Below are positions 7,906 to 17,221 of a DNA stretch of 64,000 nt, in pieces. This DNA is from Agrococcus carbonis (GTDB lineage: Bacteria > Actinomycetota > Actinomycetes > Actinomycetales > Microbacteriaceae), in assembly GCF_900104705.1 (NCBI RefSeq), contig NZ_LT629734.1, positions 2,604,001 to 2,668,000 on the forward strand, written 5' to 3'. The position numbers were made by a program, and so were the translations under genes. The notes under the pieces were generated by a model. The model did no database searches, had not been told where the DNA came from, and saw only the letters and a list, made by a program, of their open reading frames with translations. The stretch's first letter is position 1. Every line of letters begins with the position of its first letter.

Positions 7906-9480
7906 ATGTCCGTGGTGGGCGTGACCCCGAGGATCCTGCGACCGGAGCACCCCGCCCCGCGGCCCCTCGCGGGCCTCGTCGACGAGTTCGGCCTGCAGGT
8001 GGAGGCAGACCTCGACGGCGTCGAGGTCACCGGCATCACCAACGACTCCGGCGACGTGCAGCCCGGCGACATCTTCGCCGCGCTCCCGGGCGCCCGCAGG
8101 CACGGCGCCGAGTTCGCCGCCGACGCCGTCGAGCGCGGCGCCGTCGCGGTCGTGACCGACGCCGCGGGCGCGGCCCTGCTGCGCACCGACGCGCCCGTGA
8201 TCGTGCTCGACGACCCGCGCGCGGCGCTCGGCGAGATCGCCGCGTGGGTCTACCGCACCGCCGAGCAGCCGCCGAAGCTCTTCGGCATCACCGGCACGAA
8301 CGGCAAGACCTCGACGTCGTTCATGCTCGAGGGCCTGCTGTCGGACCTCGGCTTCGTCACCGGTCTGTCGACGACGGCCGAGCGGCACGTCGGCGACCTC
8401 GTCGTCACGTCGAAGCTCACCACCCCCGAGGCGAGCGAGCTGCACGCCCTGCTCGCGCGCATGAAGGAGGCCGGGGTCCGCGCCGCCGTGCTCGAGGTGA
8501 GCGCGCAGGCGCTCGAGCGCCACCGCGTCGACGGCGTGCTGTTCGACGTCGTCGCGTTCACGAACCTCAGCCACGACCACCTCGACGACTACGGCTCGAT
8601 GGAGGCGTACTTCGACGTGAAGCTCGAGCTGTTCACGCCCGACCGCGCCGTGCGCGGCGTCGTGTGTGTCGACACCGACTGGGGGGCGCGCGTCGCCGAG
8701 CGCAGCCGCATCCCGGTCACGACCGTGACGAGCGACCCGGAGCGGAGCGCCGACTGGCGCGTCGACATCTGGGAGGAGACGCCGGCGTCGACCTCGTTCA
8801 CGCTTACGGGCATCGACGGCGGCGCGATCGAGGTGCAGGTGCCGTTCATCGGGCGCCACATGGCCGTCGACGCGGCGATCGCGATCCTCATGCTCGTCGA
8901 GGACGGCTTCGAGATCGAGGCGATCGCCGAGGCGATCGACCGCGGCATGCGGCCGACGCTGCCGGGCCGCATCGAGCGGGTCTCGGGCGACAGCGGGCCT
9001 GCGGTCTTCGTCGACTACGGCCACAGCCCGGACGCCTTCGCCCAGACACTCGAGGCGCTGCGGCGCGTGACCGAGGGACGCCTCATCATGATGTTCGGCG
9101 CCGACGGCGACCGCGATGCGACGAAGCGCGCCGAGATGGGGCGCATCGCCGCCTCGCTCGCCGACGCCGTGGTCGTGACCGACTTCAACCCGCGCACCGA
9201 GGATGCCGCGAGCATCCGCGCCCAGGTGCTCGAGGGCGCGCGCGCCGTCGCCGGCGACAAGCCGGTCGTCGAGTCCTCGCCCGAGGAGGCCGCGATCCGC
9301 GTCGCGCTCTCGATGGCGGGCCCGGGCGACACCGTGCTGTGGGCAGGCCCGGGCGACGCCGACTACCGCGACGTCGCGGGCGTGCGCGAGCCCTTCGTCG
9401 CGCGCGACGAGGCGCGGCTCGCGCTCCACGAAGCTGGCTGGGACGACGGCTCGCTCGGCCGCAGCGGGGACGTGCGCTGA
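7906..9480 (+). CDS. murE: UDP-MurNAc-L-Ala-D-Glu ligase MurE
   Basis: 524 residues. A Mur-ligase N-domain (VEVTGITNDSGDVQPGDIF), the ATP loop GITGTNGKTSTSFML, the carbamylated-lysine region around YFDVKLELFT, and a C-domain with VFVDYGHSPDAF. It adds the third amino acid of the stem peptide in the cytoplasm. The diamino-acid selectivity motif, DNPR in diaminopimelate enzymes, reads FNPR here (in VTDFNPRTED), which fits the unusual non-Dap cross-linking known from Microbacteriaceae, so the substrate should not be assumed to be Dap or Lys. Its TGA overlaps the murF ATG by one base. Confidence 0.95.
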   Translation: MSVVGVTPRILRPEHPAPRPLAGLVDEFGLQVEADLDGVEVTGITNDSGDVQPGDIFAALPGARRHGAEFAADAVERGAVAVVTDAAGAALLRTDAPVIVLDDPRAALGEIAAWVYRTAEQPPKLFGITGTNGKTSTSFMLEGLLSDLGFVTGLSTTAERHVGDLVVTSKLTTPEASELHALLARMKEAGVRAAVLEVSAQALERHRVDGVLFDVVAFTNLSHDHLDDYGSMEAYFDVKLELFTPDRAVRGVVCVDTDWGARVAERSRIPVTTVTSDPERSADWRVDIWEETPASTSFTLTGIDGGAIEVQVPFIGRHMAVDAAIAILMLVEDGFEIEAIAEAIDRGMRPTLPGRIERVSGDSGPAVFVDYGHSPDAFAQTLEALRRVTEGRLIMMFGADGDRDATKRAEMGRIAASLADAVVVTDFNPRTEDAASIRAQVLEGARAVAGDKPVVESSPEEAAIRVALSMAGPGDTVLWAGPGDADYRDVAGVREPFVARDEARLALHEAGWDDGSLGRSGDVR

Positions 9481-10898
9481 TGCTGGGGATGCGGGCGAGC
9501 GAGATCGCGCAGGCCGTCGGGGGAGCGCTCCACGGCGACGACGCCCTGGTGACGGGCTCGGTCGAGACCGACTCCCGGCTCGTGACCGCGGGCGGCGTGT
9601 TCGTCGCGATGCCCGGCGAGGTCACCGACGGCCACCGCTTCATCGACGCCGCGGTCGAGGCCGGCGCCGCGCTCATCATCGCCGAGCGGCCGCTCGAGCA
9701 GCCGGTGCCGCACGTCGTCGTCGAGCAGGGCGTCGTCGCGCTCGGCCTGCTCGCAGCCGAGGTGATCCGGCGGGTGCGCGCGGCGGGCGAGCTCACCGTG
9801 ATCGGCGTCACCGGCTCGAACGGCAAGACGACGACCAAGAACATGCTGCAGGCGATCCTCGAGGAGCACGGCCCGACCGTGAGCCCCGTGAAGTCGTTCA
9901 ACAACGAGGTCGGCGCGCCGATGACGATGCTCCGCATCGACGAGGCGACCCGCTACCTCGTGCTCGAGATGGGCGCGAGCGTCGAGGGCGACATCAAGCG
10001 CCTCACGGCCATGTCGCATCCGGATGTCGGGGTCGTCCTGAAGGTCGGGCTCGCCCACGCTGGCGAGTTCGGCGGCATCGAGACGACCGCTCGTGCGAAG
10101 ACCGAGATGGTGAGCGACCTCGCGGAGGACGGCGTCGCGGTGCTCAACCGCGACGACGAGCGCGTGCGGGCGATGGCCGGCGCGACCCGCGCCCGCGTGA
10201 CCTGGTTCGGGACCGAGCCGGGGCCGGCGGATGAGCCGACGCGCCTGTGGGCCGACGGGATCGACTCGACGCTCGAGGGCACCGTCGCGACCGTGCACCG
10301 GCAGGATGCCGACGGCGGCGAGCAGTCGTGGCCGCTGCGCATGCGCATCCTCGGCGAGCACCACGTCATGAACGCGCTCGCCGCGCTCACCGTCGCCGAC
10401 GCGCTCGGCCTCGACGTCGGCCGGGCGATCGACGCCCTCGCCGGGCTCGAGCGCGCCGAGCGCGGCCGCATGGAGCTGCTCGAGCCGGGCGGCGGCATCA
10501 CCGTCATCAACGACGCCTACAACGCGAGCCCCGACTCGACCGCGGCGGCGCTGCGCGCCCTCGCGCACATGACGCGGCAGGCCGGGCGCCGCTCGATCGC
10601 GGTGCTCGGCGAGATGGCCGAGCTCGGGCCGCACGCCGTCGAGGAGCACGACCGGCTCGGCCGGCTCGCCGTGCGCGTGCGCATCGACCGCCTCATCGTC
10701 GTCGGCTCGGGCGCGAAGGCGATCCACGACGCCGCCGAGCTGGAGTCGTCCTTCGGCCAGGAGACGACGTTCGTCGAGACGGCCGACGAGGCTGAGGCGC
10801 TGCTGCGCGCCGAGCTCGCCGAGGGCGATGTCGTGCTGTTCAAGTCGTCGAACGTGTCGGGCCTCCAGCCCCTCGCCGAGAGGATCGGAGGGCTCTGA
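9480..10898 (+). CDS. murF: UDP-MurNAc-tripeptide D-Ala-D-Ala ligase MurF
   Basis: 472 residues with the three Mur-ligase domains: N-domain with TDSRLVTAGGVFVAMPGE, ATP loop VIGVTGSNGKTTTKNML (about residues 108-125), and C-domain with GRMELL and VINDAYNASPDS. It adds D-Ala-D-Ala to the UDP-muramyl tripeptide, the last cytoplasmic step before MraY. It starts on the last base of the murE stop (TGATG), and its own TGA overlaps the mraY ATG in the same way, so the three are translationally coupled. A second in-frame ATG three codons in is possible. Confidence 0.96.
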   Translation: MLGMRASEIAQAVGGALHGDDALVTGSVETDSRLVTAGGVFVAMPGEVTDGHRFIDAAVEAGAALIIAERPLEQPVPHVVVEQGVVALGLLAAEVIRRVRAAGELTVIGVTGSNGKTTTKNMLQAILEEHGPTVSPVKSFNNEVGAPMTMLRIDEATRYLVLEMGASVEGDIKRLTAMSHPDVGVVLKVGLAHAGEFGGIETTARAKTEMVSDLAEDGVAVLNRDDERVRAMAGATRARVTWFGTEPGPADEPTRLWADGIDSTLEGTVATVHRQDADGGEQSWPLRMRILGEHHVMNALAALTVADALGLDVGRAIDALAGLERAERGRMELLEPGGGITVINDAYNASPDSTAAALRALAHMTRQAGRRSIAVLGEMAELGPHAVEEHDRLGRLAVRVRIDRLIVVGSGAKAIHDAAELESSFGQETTFVETADEAEALLRAELAEGDVVLFKSSNVSGLQPLAERIGGL

Positions 10899-12001
10899 TG
10901 CTCGTGCTGCTCGCATCGGCGGGGATCGCCCTGCTCGTCTCCCTGCTCGGCACGCCGCTGTTCGTGCGCGTGTTCGCGCGCATCGGCTGGGGGCAGTTCA
11001 TCCGCGACGACGGTCCGCAGTCGCACCACGTGAAGCGCGGCACGCCCACGATGGGCGGCCTCATCTTCATCGTCGCGACGCTGCTGGGCTACTTCGGCGG
11101 CAAGCTGCTCGGGCAGGACGTCCCGACGCTCCCGGCGCTGATGATCCTGCTGCTCATGGTCGGCATGGGCGCGGTCGGCTTCGTCGACGACTTCCTCAAG
11201 ATCTCGAACCAGCGCTCGCTCGGCCTCGGCGGCTGGGCGAAGGTCGCCGGCCAGGTCGTCGTGTCGGTGCTCTTCGGCGTGCTCGTCATCACGCTGCCGT
11301 ACGGCAGCGCCGGACGCACGCTCGTCGACCCGGTCATCTCGGGCGTCCGCGACATCCCGTGGCTCGACCTCGCGCCGCTCGGCGCGTTCGGCGGCATCCT
11401 GTTCGTGCTCTGGATCCTCATCATGAACGTCTCGGCGTCGAACGCCGTCAACGTGACCGACGGCCTCGACGGGCTCGCGACCGGTGCCGTGATCCTCTCG
11501 ACGATCGGCTACGCGTTCATCGCGTTCTGGCAGTTCAACCAGTCGTGCTTCGCCGGCGGCGCGGCCGAGGAGAACGCCTACCGCTGCTACAGCGTGCTCG
11601 AGCCGCTCGACATCGCGACGCTCGCCGCCACGATCGTCGGCGCGCTCATCGGCTTCCTGTGGTGGAATACGAGCCCCGCGCAGATCTTCATGGGCGACGT
11701 CGGGTCGCTCTCGCTCGGCGGGGCGCTCGCGGGCTTCGCGATCATGACCGACACGCACCTGCTGCTGCTGCTCATCGCGGGCCTCCCCATCATCGTCACC
11801 GGCTCCGTCATCGTGCAGCGCGCCTACTTCAAGGCGACCGGCGGCAAGCGCGTCTTCCTCATGACGCCGCTCCACCACCACTTCGAGCTCAGGGGCTGGG
11901 AGGAGGTGACGATCGTCGTGCGGTTCTGGATCCTCGCCGGCCTGTTCGTCGCCGCCGGCGTCGGGCTGTTCTACTTCGAGTGGTCGATCCACCGCCCATG
12001 A
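10898..12001 (+). CDS. mraY: Phospho-MurNAc-pentapeptide transferase MraY
   Basis: 367 residues, polytopic with about ten membrane segments. Catalytic and signature motifs are intact: HHVKRGTPTMGG near the N-terminus, GFVDDFLK (paired aspartates), NVTDGLDGLATG, MGDVGSLSLGG and MTPLHHHFELRGW. It transfers phospho-MurNAc-pentapeptide to undecaprenyl phosphate to make lipid I. It overlaps murF by one base and murD by four (ATGA). Confidence 0.98.
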   Translation: MLVLLASAGIALLVSLLGTPLFVRVFARIGWGQFIRDDGPQSHHVKRGTPTMGGLIFIVATLLGYFGGKLLGQDVPTLPALMILLLMVGMGAVGFVDDFLKISNQRSLGLGGWAKVAGQVVVSVLFGVLVITLPYGSAGRTLVDPVISGVRDIPWLDLAPLGAFGGILFVLWILIMNVSASNAVNVTDGLDGLATGAVILSTIGYAFIAFWQFNQSCFAGGAAEENAYRCYSVLEPLDIATLAATIVGALIGFLWWNTSPAQIFMGDVGSLSLGGALAGFAIMTDTHLLLLLIAGLPIIVTGSVIVQRAYFKATGGKRVFLMTPLHHHFELRGWEEVTIVVRFWILAGLFVAAGVGLFYFEWSIHRP

Positions 12002-13509
12002 GCCGGCTCGACTCCCTCACCTCCTGGCACGCCGACTGGTCGGGCGTGCGTGCGGCCGTGCTCGGCCTCGGCGTCACGGGCTTCGCCGCCGCCGACACGC
12101 TCGCCGAGCTCGGCGCATCCGTCACGGTCGTCGCCGAGCGCGTCGACGACGAGCGGCGCACGATCCTCGGCGTGCTCGGCGTGCCGATCGTCGAGGCGGG
12201 CCGCGACGACCTGCCCGAGGCGATCGCGGGCGCCCAGGTCGTCATCGCCTCGCCGGGCCTGCGCCCCGACCACCCGTGGCTCGTCGCGGCCGCCGAGCGC
12301 GGCATCCCCGTGTGGGGCGACATCGAGCTCGCGTGGCGCGTGCGCGACAAGGTCGAGTCGGCCGAGTGGATCCTCATCACCGGCACGAACGGCAAGACCA
12401 CGACGACGCAGCTCACGGCGCACATGCTGCGCGAGGCGGGGCTCCGCGTCGCGCCGGTGGGCAACATCGGTACGCCCGTGCTCGACGCGGTGCGCGACCC
12501 GGCGGGCTTCGACGCGCTCGTCGTCGAGCTCTCGAGCTTCCAGCTGCACTGGCTGCCCGAGGAGGGCGCGGGCGCGCTCTGGCCGCACTCGGCCGCCGTG
12601 CTCAACATCGACGACGACCACCTCGACTGGCACGGGTCGGCGGATGCGTACCGCGCTGCGAAGGCGAAGGTCTACCGGAACGCTCGGGTCGCCGCCGTCT
12701 ACAGCGTCGAGGACGCGGTGACGCGCACGATGGTCGAGGAGGCCGACGTCGTCGAGGGCTGCCGGGCGATCGGCTTCTCGCTCGGCGTGCCCGGCCCGAG
12801 CGACCTCGGCCTCGTCGAGGACGTGCTCGTCGACCGCGCGTTCCTCGACGAGCGCCACCGCCAGGCGCTCGAGCTCGGCTCGCTCGCCGACCTCGAGCCC
12901 GCGGGGCTGCGCTCGCCCCACATGACGCGCAACGTGCTCGCCGCCGCGGCCCTCGCGCGCGGCTTCGGCACCGAGCCCGCGCAGGTGCGCGACGCCGTGC
13001 GCTCCTTCCAGCTCGACCGGCACCGCACCGAGCTCGTGGACGAGATCGACGGCGTGCGCTTCGTCGACGACTCGAAGGCCACCAACCCGCACGCGGCCGA
13101 GGGATCCCTGAGCGCCTTCGACCGGGTCGTCTGGATCGTGGGCGGGCTCTTCAAGGGGGCCGACGTCGCACCGCTCGTCGAGCGGCACCGCGGCCGCCTC
13201 GTCGCGGCCGTCGCGATCGGCGCCGACCGGGCGCCGGTGCGCGAGGCGTTCGCGCGACACGCGCCCGGCATCCCGCTCGTCGAGGTCGACACGGCGGACA
13301 CTGGTGCGGTGATGCGGCTGGCCGTCGAGGCGGCCGCAGCGCACGCCGCGCCGGGCGTGACGGTCCTGCTGGCGCCGGCGGCCGCATCCATGGACCAGTT
13401 CGAGGACTACGCACAGCGCGGCGACCGGTTCGCCGAGGCGGTGCGGGCCAGGAGAGAGCGGGAAGGGGGAGCCCATGGCGACAGCGACGGCCCCCACGAC
13501 CGCGACTGA
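11998..13509 (+). CDS. murD: UDP-MurNAc-L-alanine:D-glutamate ligase MurD
   Basis: 503 residues. An N-terminal Rossmann-like UDP site (AAVLGLGVTGFAAADTLAEL), the ATP loop LITGTNGKTTTTQLTAHML (about residue 125), the NIDDDHLDWHGS motif and a C-domain with FVDDSKATNPHAA. It adds D-glutamate to UDP-MurNAc-L-Ala. The ATG overlaps the mraY stop (ATGA). Its 3' end overlaps the start of ftsW by 35 nt, and the last dozen or so residues form an acidic, non-conserved tail. Confidence 0.97.
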   Translation: MSRLDSLTSWHADWSGVRAAVLGLGVTGFAAADTLAELGASVTVVAERVDDERRTILGVLGVPIVEAGRDDLPEAIAGAQVVIASPGLRPDHPWLVAAAERGIPVWGDIELAWRVRDKVESAEWILITGTNGKTTTTQLTAHMLREAGLRVAPVGNIGTPVLDAVRDPAGFDALVVELSSFQLHWLPEEGAGALWPHSAAVLNIDDDHLDWHGSADAYRAAKAKVYRNARVAAVYSVEDAVTRTMVEEADVVEGCRAIGFSLGVPGPSDLGLVEDVLVDRAFLDERHRQALELGSLADLEPAGLRSPHMTRNVLAAAALARGFGTEPAQVRDAVRSFQLDRHRTELVDEIDGVRFVDDSKATNPHAAEGSLSAFDRVVWIVGGLFKGADVAPLVERHRGRLVAAVAIGADRAPVREAFARHAPGIPLVEVDTADTGAVMRLAVEAAAAHAAPGVTVLLAPAAASMDQFEDYAQRGDRFAEAVRARREREGGAHGDSDGPHDRD

Positions 13510-14716
13510 CCTCGCACCCGACGGCTCCGGACGCGTCGAGCGGATGGGGCGGCGCGCGCTCGTGCGCGTGCGCGCGGCGTTCGGCGCGCCGACGCTCAAC
13601 GCGACGCTCCTGCTCGGCACCGCGCTCTTCCTCGTGGCCTTCGGCCTCGTGATGGTGCTCTCGTCGTCGTCGGTCGAGAGCTACGTCGCGGGCGGCTCGT
13701 TCTTCACCGACTTCGCGAAGCAGGGCGCGTTCGCGGCGATCGGCGTGGTCGTCATGCTCATCGCCGCCCGCATGCCCGCGGGCACGTGGCAGCGGGTCGC
13801 GTGGATCGCGATCCTGCTCGGCATCGCCCTGCAGGTGCTCGTGTTCACCCCGATCGGCTTCGGCGCGAACGGCAACCGCAACTGGATCGGCGTCGGCGGC
13901 GTCTCGATGCAGCCGTCGGAGTTCGTCAAGGTCGCGCTGTGCGTGTGGCTCGCGATGATCATGACGCGCAAGCAGAAGCAGCTCGGCAAGTTCTGGCAGG
14001 CGTGGATCCCGGCGGCGCCCGTCGCGGGCCTCTCGATCGGCCTCGTGCTGCTCGGCAGCGATCTCGGCACCGTCGTCATCATGGTCGCGCTCTCGTTCGG
14101 CGCGCTGTGGTTCGCGGGTGTCAAGTGGTGGCACCTGCTGCTGCCCGTCGCGGGCCTCGCCGTGCTCGCGGTGCCCGTGGTGCTCTCGAGCCCGTCGCGC
14201 ATCCGCCGCATCTCGGCGTTCTGGCACGGCTGCACCGACGCCGACTACTACTCCGGTTGCTGGCAGCAGCTCCACGGCACGTGGGCGCTCTCGGCGGGCG
14301 GCCTCTTCGGGGTCGGGCTCGGCAACTCGCGCGCGAAGTGGTCGTGGCTGCCGGAGGCCGACAACGACTACATCTTCGCGATCATCGGCGAGGAGCTCGG
14401 GCTGCTCGGCGCCGTCGTCGTGCTCGCGCTCTTCGCGCTGCTCGCGTGGACCATGCTGCGCATCGTGCGGCACGCGAAGCAGCAGATGACGCGCGTCGTC
14501 ACGGGCGCCGCGATGGTGTGGCTCATCGGTCAGGCGCTCGTCAACATCGGCGTCGTGCTGGGCCTCCTGCCCGTGCTCGGCGTGCCGCTGCCGTTCATCT
14601 CCTCCGGCGGATCGCAGCTCATCGCGGCGCTGCTCATCATCGGCGTCGTCCTCTCGCTCGAGCGGGTCGACAACCCGAGGGCGAGGGGCGAGGAGCCCCT
14701 GGCCGCGGAGGCCTGA
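13475..14716 (+). CDS. ftsW: Septal peptidoglycan polymerase FtsW (SEDS family)
   Basis: 413 residues with about ten membrane helices. SEDS motifs include NRNWIGVGGVSMQPSEF, LLGSDLGTVVIM, the large loop with GLFGVGLGNSRAKWSWLPEA and DNDYIFAIIGEELG, and PLPFISSGGSQL near the C-terminus. It polymerises lipid II at the septum with FtsI. The ATG lies inside murD and is preceded by a strong GGAAGGGGGAG site. The cytoplasmic N-terminus (about 45 residues) and C-terminus are variable. murG follows after one base. Confidence 0.96.
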   Translation: MATATAPTTATDLAPDGSGRVERMGRRALVRVRAAFGAPTLNATLLLGTALFLVAFGLVMVLSSSSVESYVAGGSFFTDFAKQGAFAAIGVVVMLIAARMPAGTWQRVAWIAILLGIALQVLVFTPIGFGANGNRNWIGVGGVSMQPSEFVKVALCVWLAMIMTRKQKQLGKFWQAWIPAAPVAGLSIGLVLLGSDLGTVVIMVALSFGALWFAGVKWWHLLLPVAGLAVLAVPVVLSSPSRIRRISAFWHGCTDADYYSGCWQQLHGTWALSAGGLFGVGLGNSRAKWSWLPEADNDYIFAIIGEELGLLGAVVVLALFALLAWTMLRIVRHAKQQMTRVVTGAAMVWLIGQALVNIGVVLGLLPVLGVPLPFISSGGSQLIAALLIIGVVLSLERVDNPRARGEEPLAAEA

Positions 14717-14717
14717 C

Positions 14718-15800
14718 GTGCGTGTGCTGCTCGCCGGCGGCGGGACCGCCGGACACGTCAACCCGCTGCTCGCGACCGCGCAGCGGCTGCGGGAGCGCCA
14801 TCCCGAGGCCGAGCTCACGGTGCTCGGCACCGCGGAGGGGCTCGAGCGCGAGCTCGTGCCGCGCGCGGGCCTCGAGCTCGTCACGATCGAGAAGCTGCCC
14901 TTCCCGCGGCGTCCGGACGTCGCCGCGTTGCGGTTCCCCGGCCGCTGGCGCCGCGCCGTGCGCGAGGTCCGCGCGCTCATCCGCGAGCGCGGCATCGACG
15001 TCGTCGTCGGCTTCGGCGGCTACGCCTCCGCGCCCGCCTACCGGGCCGCGCGCCTCGAGGGCGTGCCGATCGCGATCCACGAGGCGAACGCGAAGCCGGG
15101 CATGGCGAACGTGCTCGGCGCCCGCTGGACGCCGTTCGTCGGGCTGTCCTACCGGTCGACGCGGCTGCGCGGCGAGCTCGTCGGCATGCCGCTGCGGCCG
15201 GAGATCACGGGGCTCGACCGCGCTGGGCTGCGCGACGACGCCGTCGCCGAGCTCGGCCTCGACGCCGACCGGCCCACGCTGCTCGTGACCGGCGGCTCGC
15301 AGGGCGCCCGCTCGCTCAACCGCGCGATCGTCGCCGCGGCCGCCGACATCGTCGACGCCGGCTGGCAGATCCTGCACCTCTCTGGCGGCCGCCAGACCGA
15401 CTTCGAGCCGGCGACGGTGCCGCACTACGTGGCGATCGAGTACCTCGACCGCATGCACCTCGCGCTCGCCGCCGCCGACCTCGTCGTGTGCCGCGCCGGG
15501 AGCCTCACGGTGAGCGAGCTCATGGCGGTCGGGCTGCCCGCCGTCTACGTGCCGCTGCCGTACGGCAACGGTGAGCAGGGCCTCAACGCCGCCGATCAGG
15601 TGGCGGCCGGGGGAGCGCTGCTCGTCGCCGACGCCGGCTTCACGGCAGAATGGGTGCGCACGCGGCTCGTGCCGCTGCTGCGCGACGCCGACCGGATCGC
15701 CGAGATGGCCAGTGCGAGCGCCGGCGCGGGCTCGGACGACGGCAGCGACCGCATGTGCGATCTCATCGAGCGGGCCGCGGCCACGAGGAGGCAGTCGTGA
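14718..15800 (+). CDS. murG: UDP-GlcNAc:lipid I GlcNAc-transferase MurG
   Basis: 360 residues, a GT-B fold glycosyltransferase. N-domain glycine loop [13 protein letters not shown], then [12 protein letters not shown] and [12 protein letters not shown]-domain [29 protein letters not shown] and [13 protein letters not shown] for the nucleotide sugar. It converts lipid I to lipid II on the inner membrane face. The GTG start gives the conserved [10 protein letters not shown]-terminus. Its TGA overlaps the GTG of murC (GTGA). Confidence 0.97.
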   Translation: MRVLLAGGGTAGHVNPLLATAQRLRERHPEAELTVLGTAEGLERELVPRAGLELVTIEKLPFPRRPDVAALRFPGRWRRAVREVRALIRERGIDVVVGFGGYASAPAYRAARLEGVPIAIHEANAKPGMANVLGARWTPFVGLSYRSTRLRGELVGMPLRPEITGLDRAGLRDDAVAELGLDADRPTLLVTGGSQGARSLNRAIVAAAADIVDAGWQILHLSGGRQTDFEPATVPHYVAIEYLDRMHLALAAADLVVCRAGSLTVSELMAVGLPAVYVPLPYGNGEQGLNAADQVAAGGALLVADAGFTAEWVRTRLVPLLRDADRIAEMASASAGAGSDDGSDRMCDLIERAAATRRQS

Positions 15801-17221
15801 TCGAACCGGACTTCAGCCAGCCGATCCCCGAGCGCATCGAGCGCATCCACTTCGTCGGCATCGGCGGCTCGGGCATGTCGGGCATCGCCCACATGATGCT
15901 CGACGCCGGCATCGCCGTGAGCGGCTCCGACCGCTCCGGCTCCGCGACCGTCGACCGGCTCGTCCAGCGCGGCGCGACCGTCGCGATCGGCCACGACGCC
16001 GCGAACCTCGCCGTCGAGGGGGAGGGACGCGTCGACGCGATCGTCGTCACGAGCGCCCTCTGGCCCGACAACCCCGAGCTGCTCGCGGCGCGCGAGCACG
16101 GCATCCCCGTCCTCCACCGCTCCCAGGCGCTGCACGTGCTCGCGCGCGGCAAGCGCGTCGTCGCGGTCGGCGGCGCGCACGGCAAGAGCACGACGACGGG
16201 CATGCTCGTCGTCGGCCTCCAGGGCCTGGGCGTCGACCCCGGCTTCGTCAACGGCGCGGTGATCGCGGGCGTCGACGCGTCGAGCGGGGCGGGCTCCTCC
16301 GACCTGTTCGTGCTTGAGGCGGATGAGTCGGACGGCTCGTTCCTGCTCTACGACGTCGCGGTCGCGCTCATCACGAACGTCGACACCGACCACCTCGACC
16401 ACTACGGCACGCCCGAGGCGTTCGACGCGGCCTTCGCGGAGTTCGCGAACCGCGCGAGCGAGGCGGTCGTCATCTCGGCCGACGACGCGGGCGCCCGGCG
16501 CGTGCGCGCGCTCATCGACCACGAGCGCGTCGTGACGTTCGGCGAGGCCGCCGGCGCCGACGTGCGGATCGTCGGGATCCGCACGGGCGCGAGCGCCGCG
16601 TGCACCGTCGAGGTCGCGGGGGAGCGCATCGAGCTCGAGGCTGGCGTGCCCGGCCGGCACAACGCCGTCAACGCCGCCGGTGCGCTCGCGACGCTCGTCG
16701 CGCTCGGCTTCGCTCCCGCCGAGGCCGCGCACGCGCTCGCCGCCTTTCGCGGCACGGGGCGCCGCTTCGAGCTGCACGGCGAGCGCCGCGGCGTGCGCGT
16801 CTACGACGACTACGCCCACCACCCCGCCGAGGTCGACGCCGCGCTCACGGCCGCGCGCACGATCATCGGCGACGGCCGCATCATCGCGATCCACCAGCCG
16901 CACCTCTTCACCCGCACGCGCGACATGGCGGGCGAGTTCGCGGCCGTCTACGAGCGCGTCGCCGACCACACCGTCGTGCTCGACGTCTACGGCGCCCGCG
17001 AGGATCCGATCCCGGGCGTCACAGGGGCGATGGTCGCCGAGCGCTTCCAGCGCGCCGACGACGTCGACTTCCTGCCCGACTGGCAGCAGGCGGCCGAGCG
17101 CGCCGCCGAGCTCGCCGAGGAGGGCGACATCATCGTCACGCTCTCGTGCGGCGACGTGTACCGCATCATCCCGCAGGTCCTCTCGGCGCTCGAGCACGCC
17201 GAGCACGGCGAGGGCGCGTGA
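15797..17221 (+). CDS. murC: UDP-N-acetylmuramate:L-alanine ligase MurC
   Basis: 474 residues. N-domain [16 protein letters not shown], the ATP loop [28 protein letters not shown], and [12 protein letters not shown], then [12 protein letters not shown] in the C-domain. It starts the stem peptide by adding L-Ala to UDP-MurNAc. The GTG at 15797 follows CGAGGAGGC and overlaps the murG stop; the same frame is open upstream but that is murG coding. Its stop in turn overlaps the ftsQ GTG. No murB or ddl gene is found between murC and ftsQ. Confidence 0.97.
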   Translation: MIEPDFSQPIPERIERIHFVGIGGSGMSGIAHMMLDAGIAVSGSDRSGSATVDRLVQRGATVAIGHDAANLAVEGEGRVDAIVVTSALWPDNPELLAAREHGIPVLHRSQALHVLARGKRVVAVGGAHGKSTTTGMLVVGLQGLGVDPGFVNGAVIAGVDASSGAGSSDLFVLEADESDGSFLLYDVAVALITNVDTDHLDHYGTPEAFDAAFAEFANRASEAVVISADDAGARRVRALIDHERVVTFGEAAGADVRIVGIRTGASAACTVEVAGERIELEAGVPGRHNAVNAAGALATLVALGFAPAEAAHALAAFRGTGRRFELHGERRGVRVYDDYAHHPAEVDAALTAARTIIGDGRIIAIHQPHLFTRTRDMAGEFAAVYERVADHTVVLDVYGAREDPIPGVTGAMVAERFQRADDVDFLPDWQQAAERAAELAEEGDIIVTLSCGDVYRIIPQVLSALEHAEHGEGA

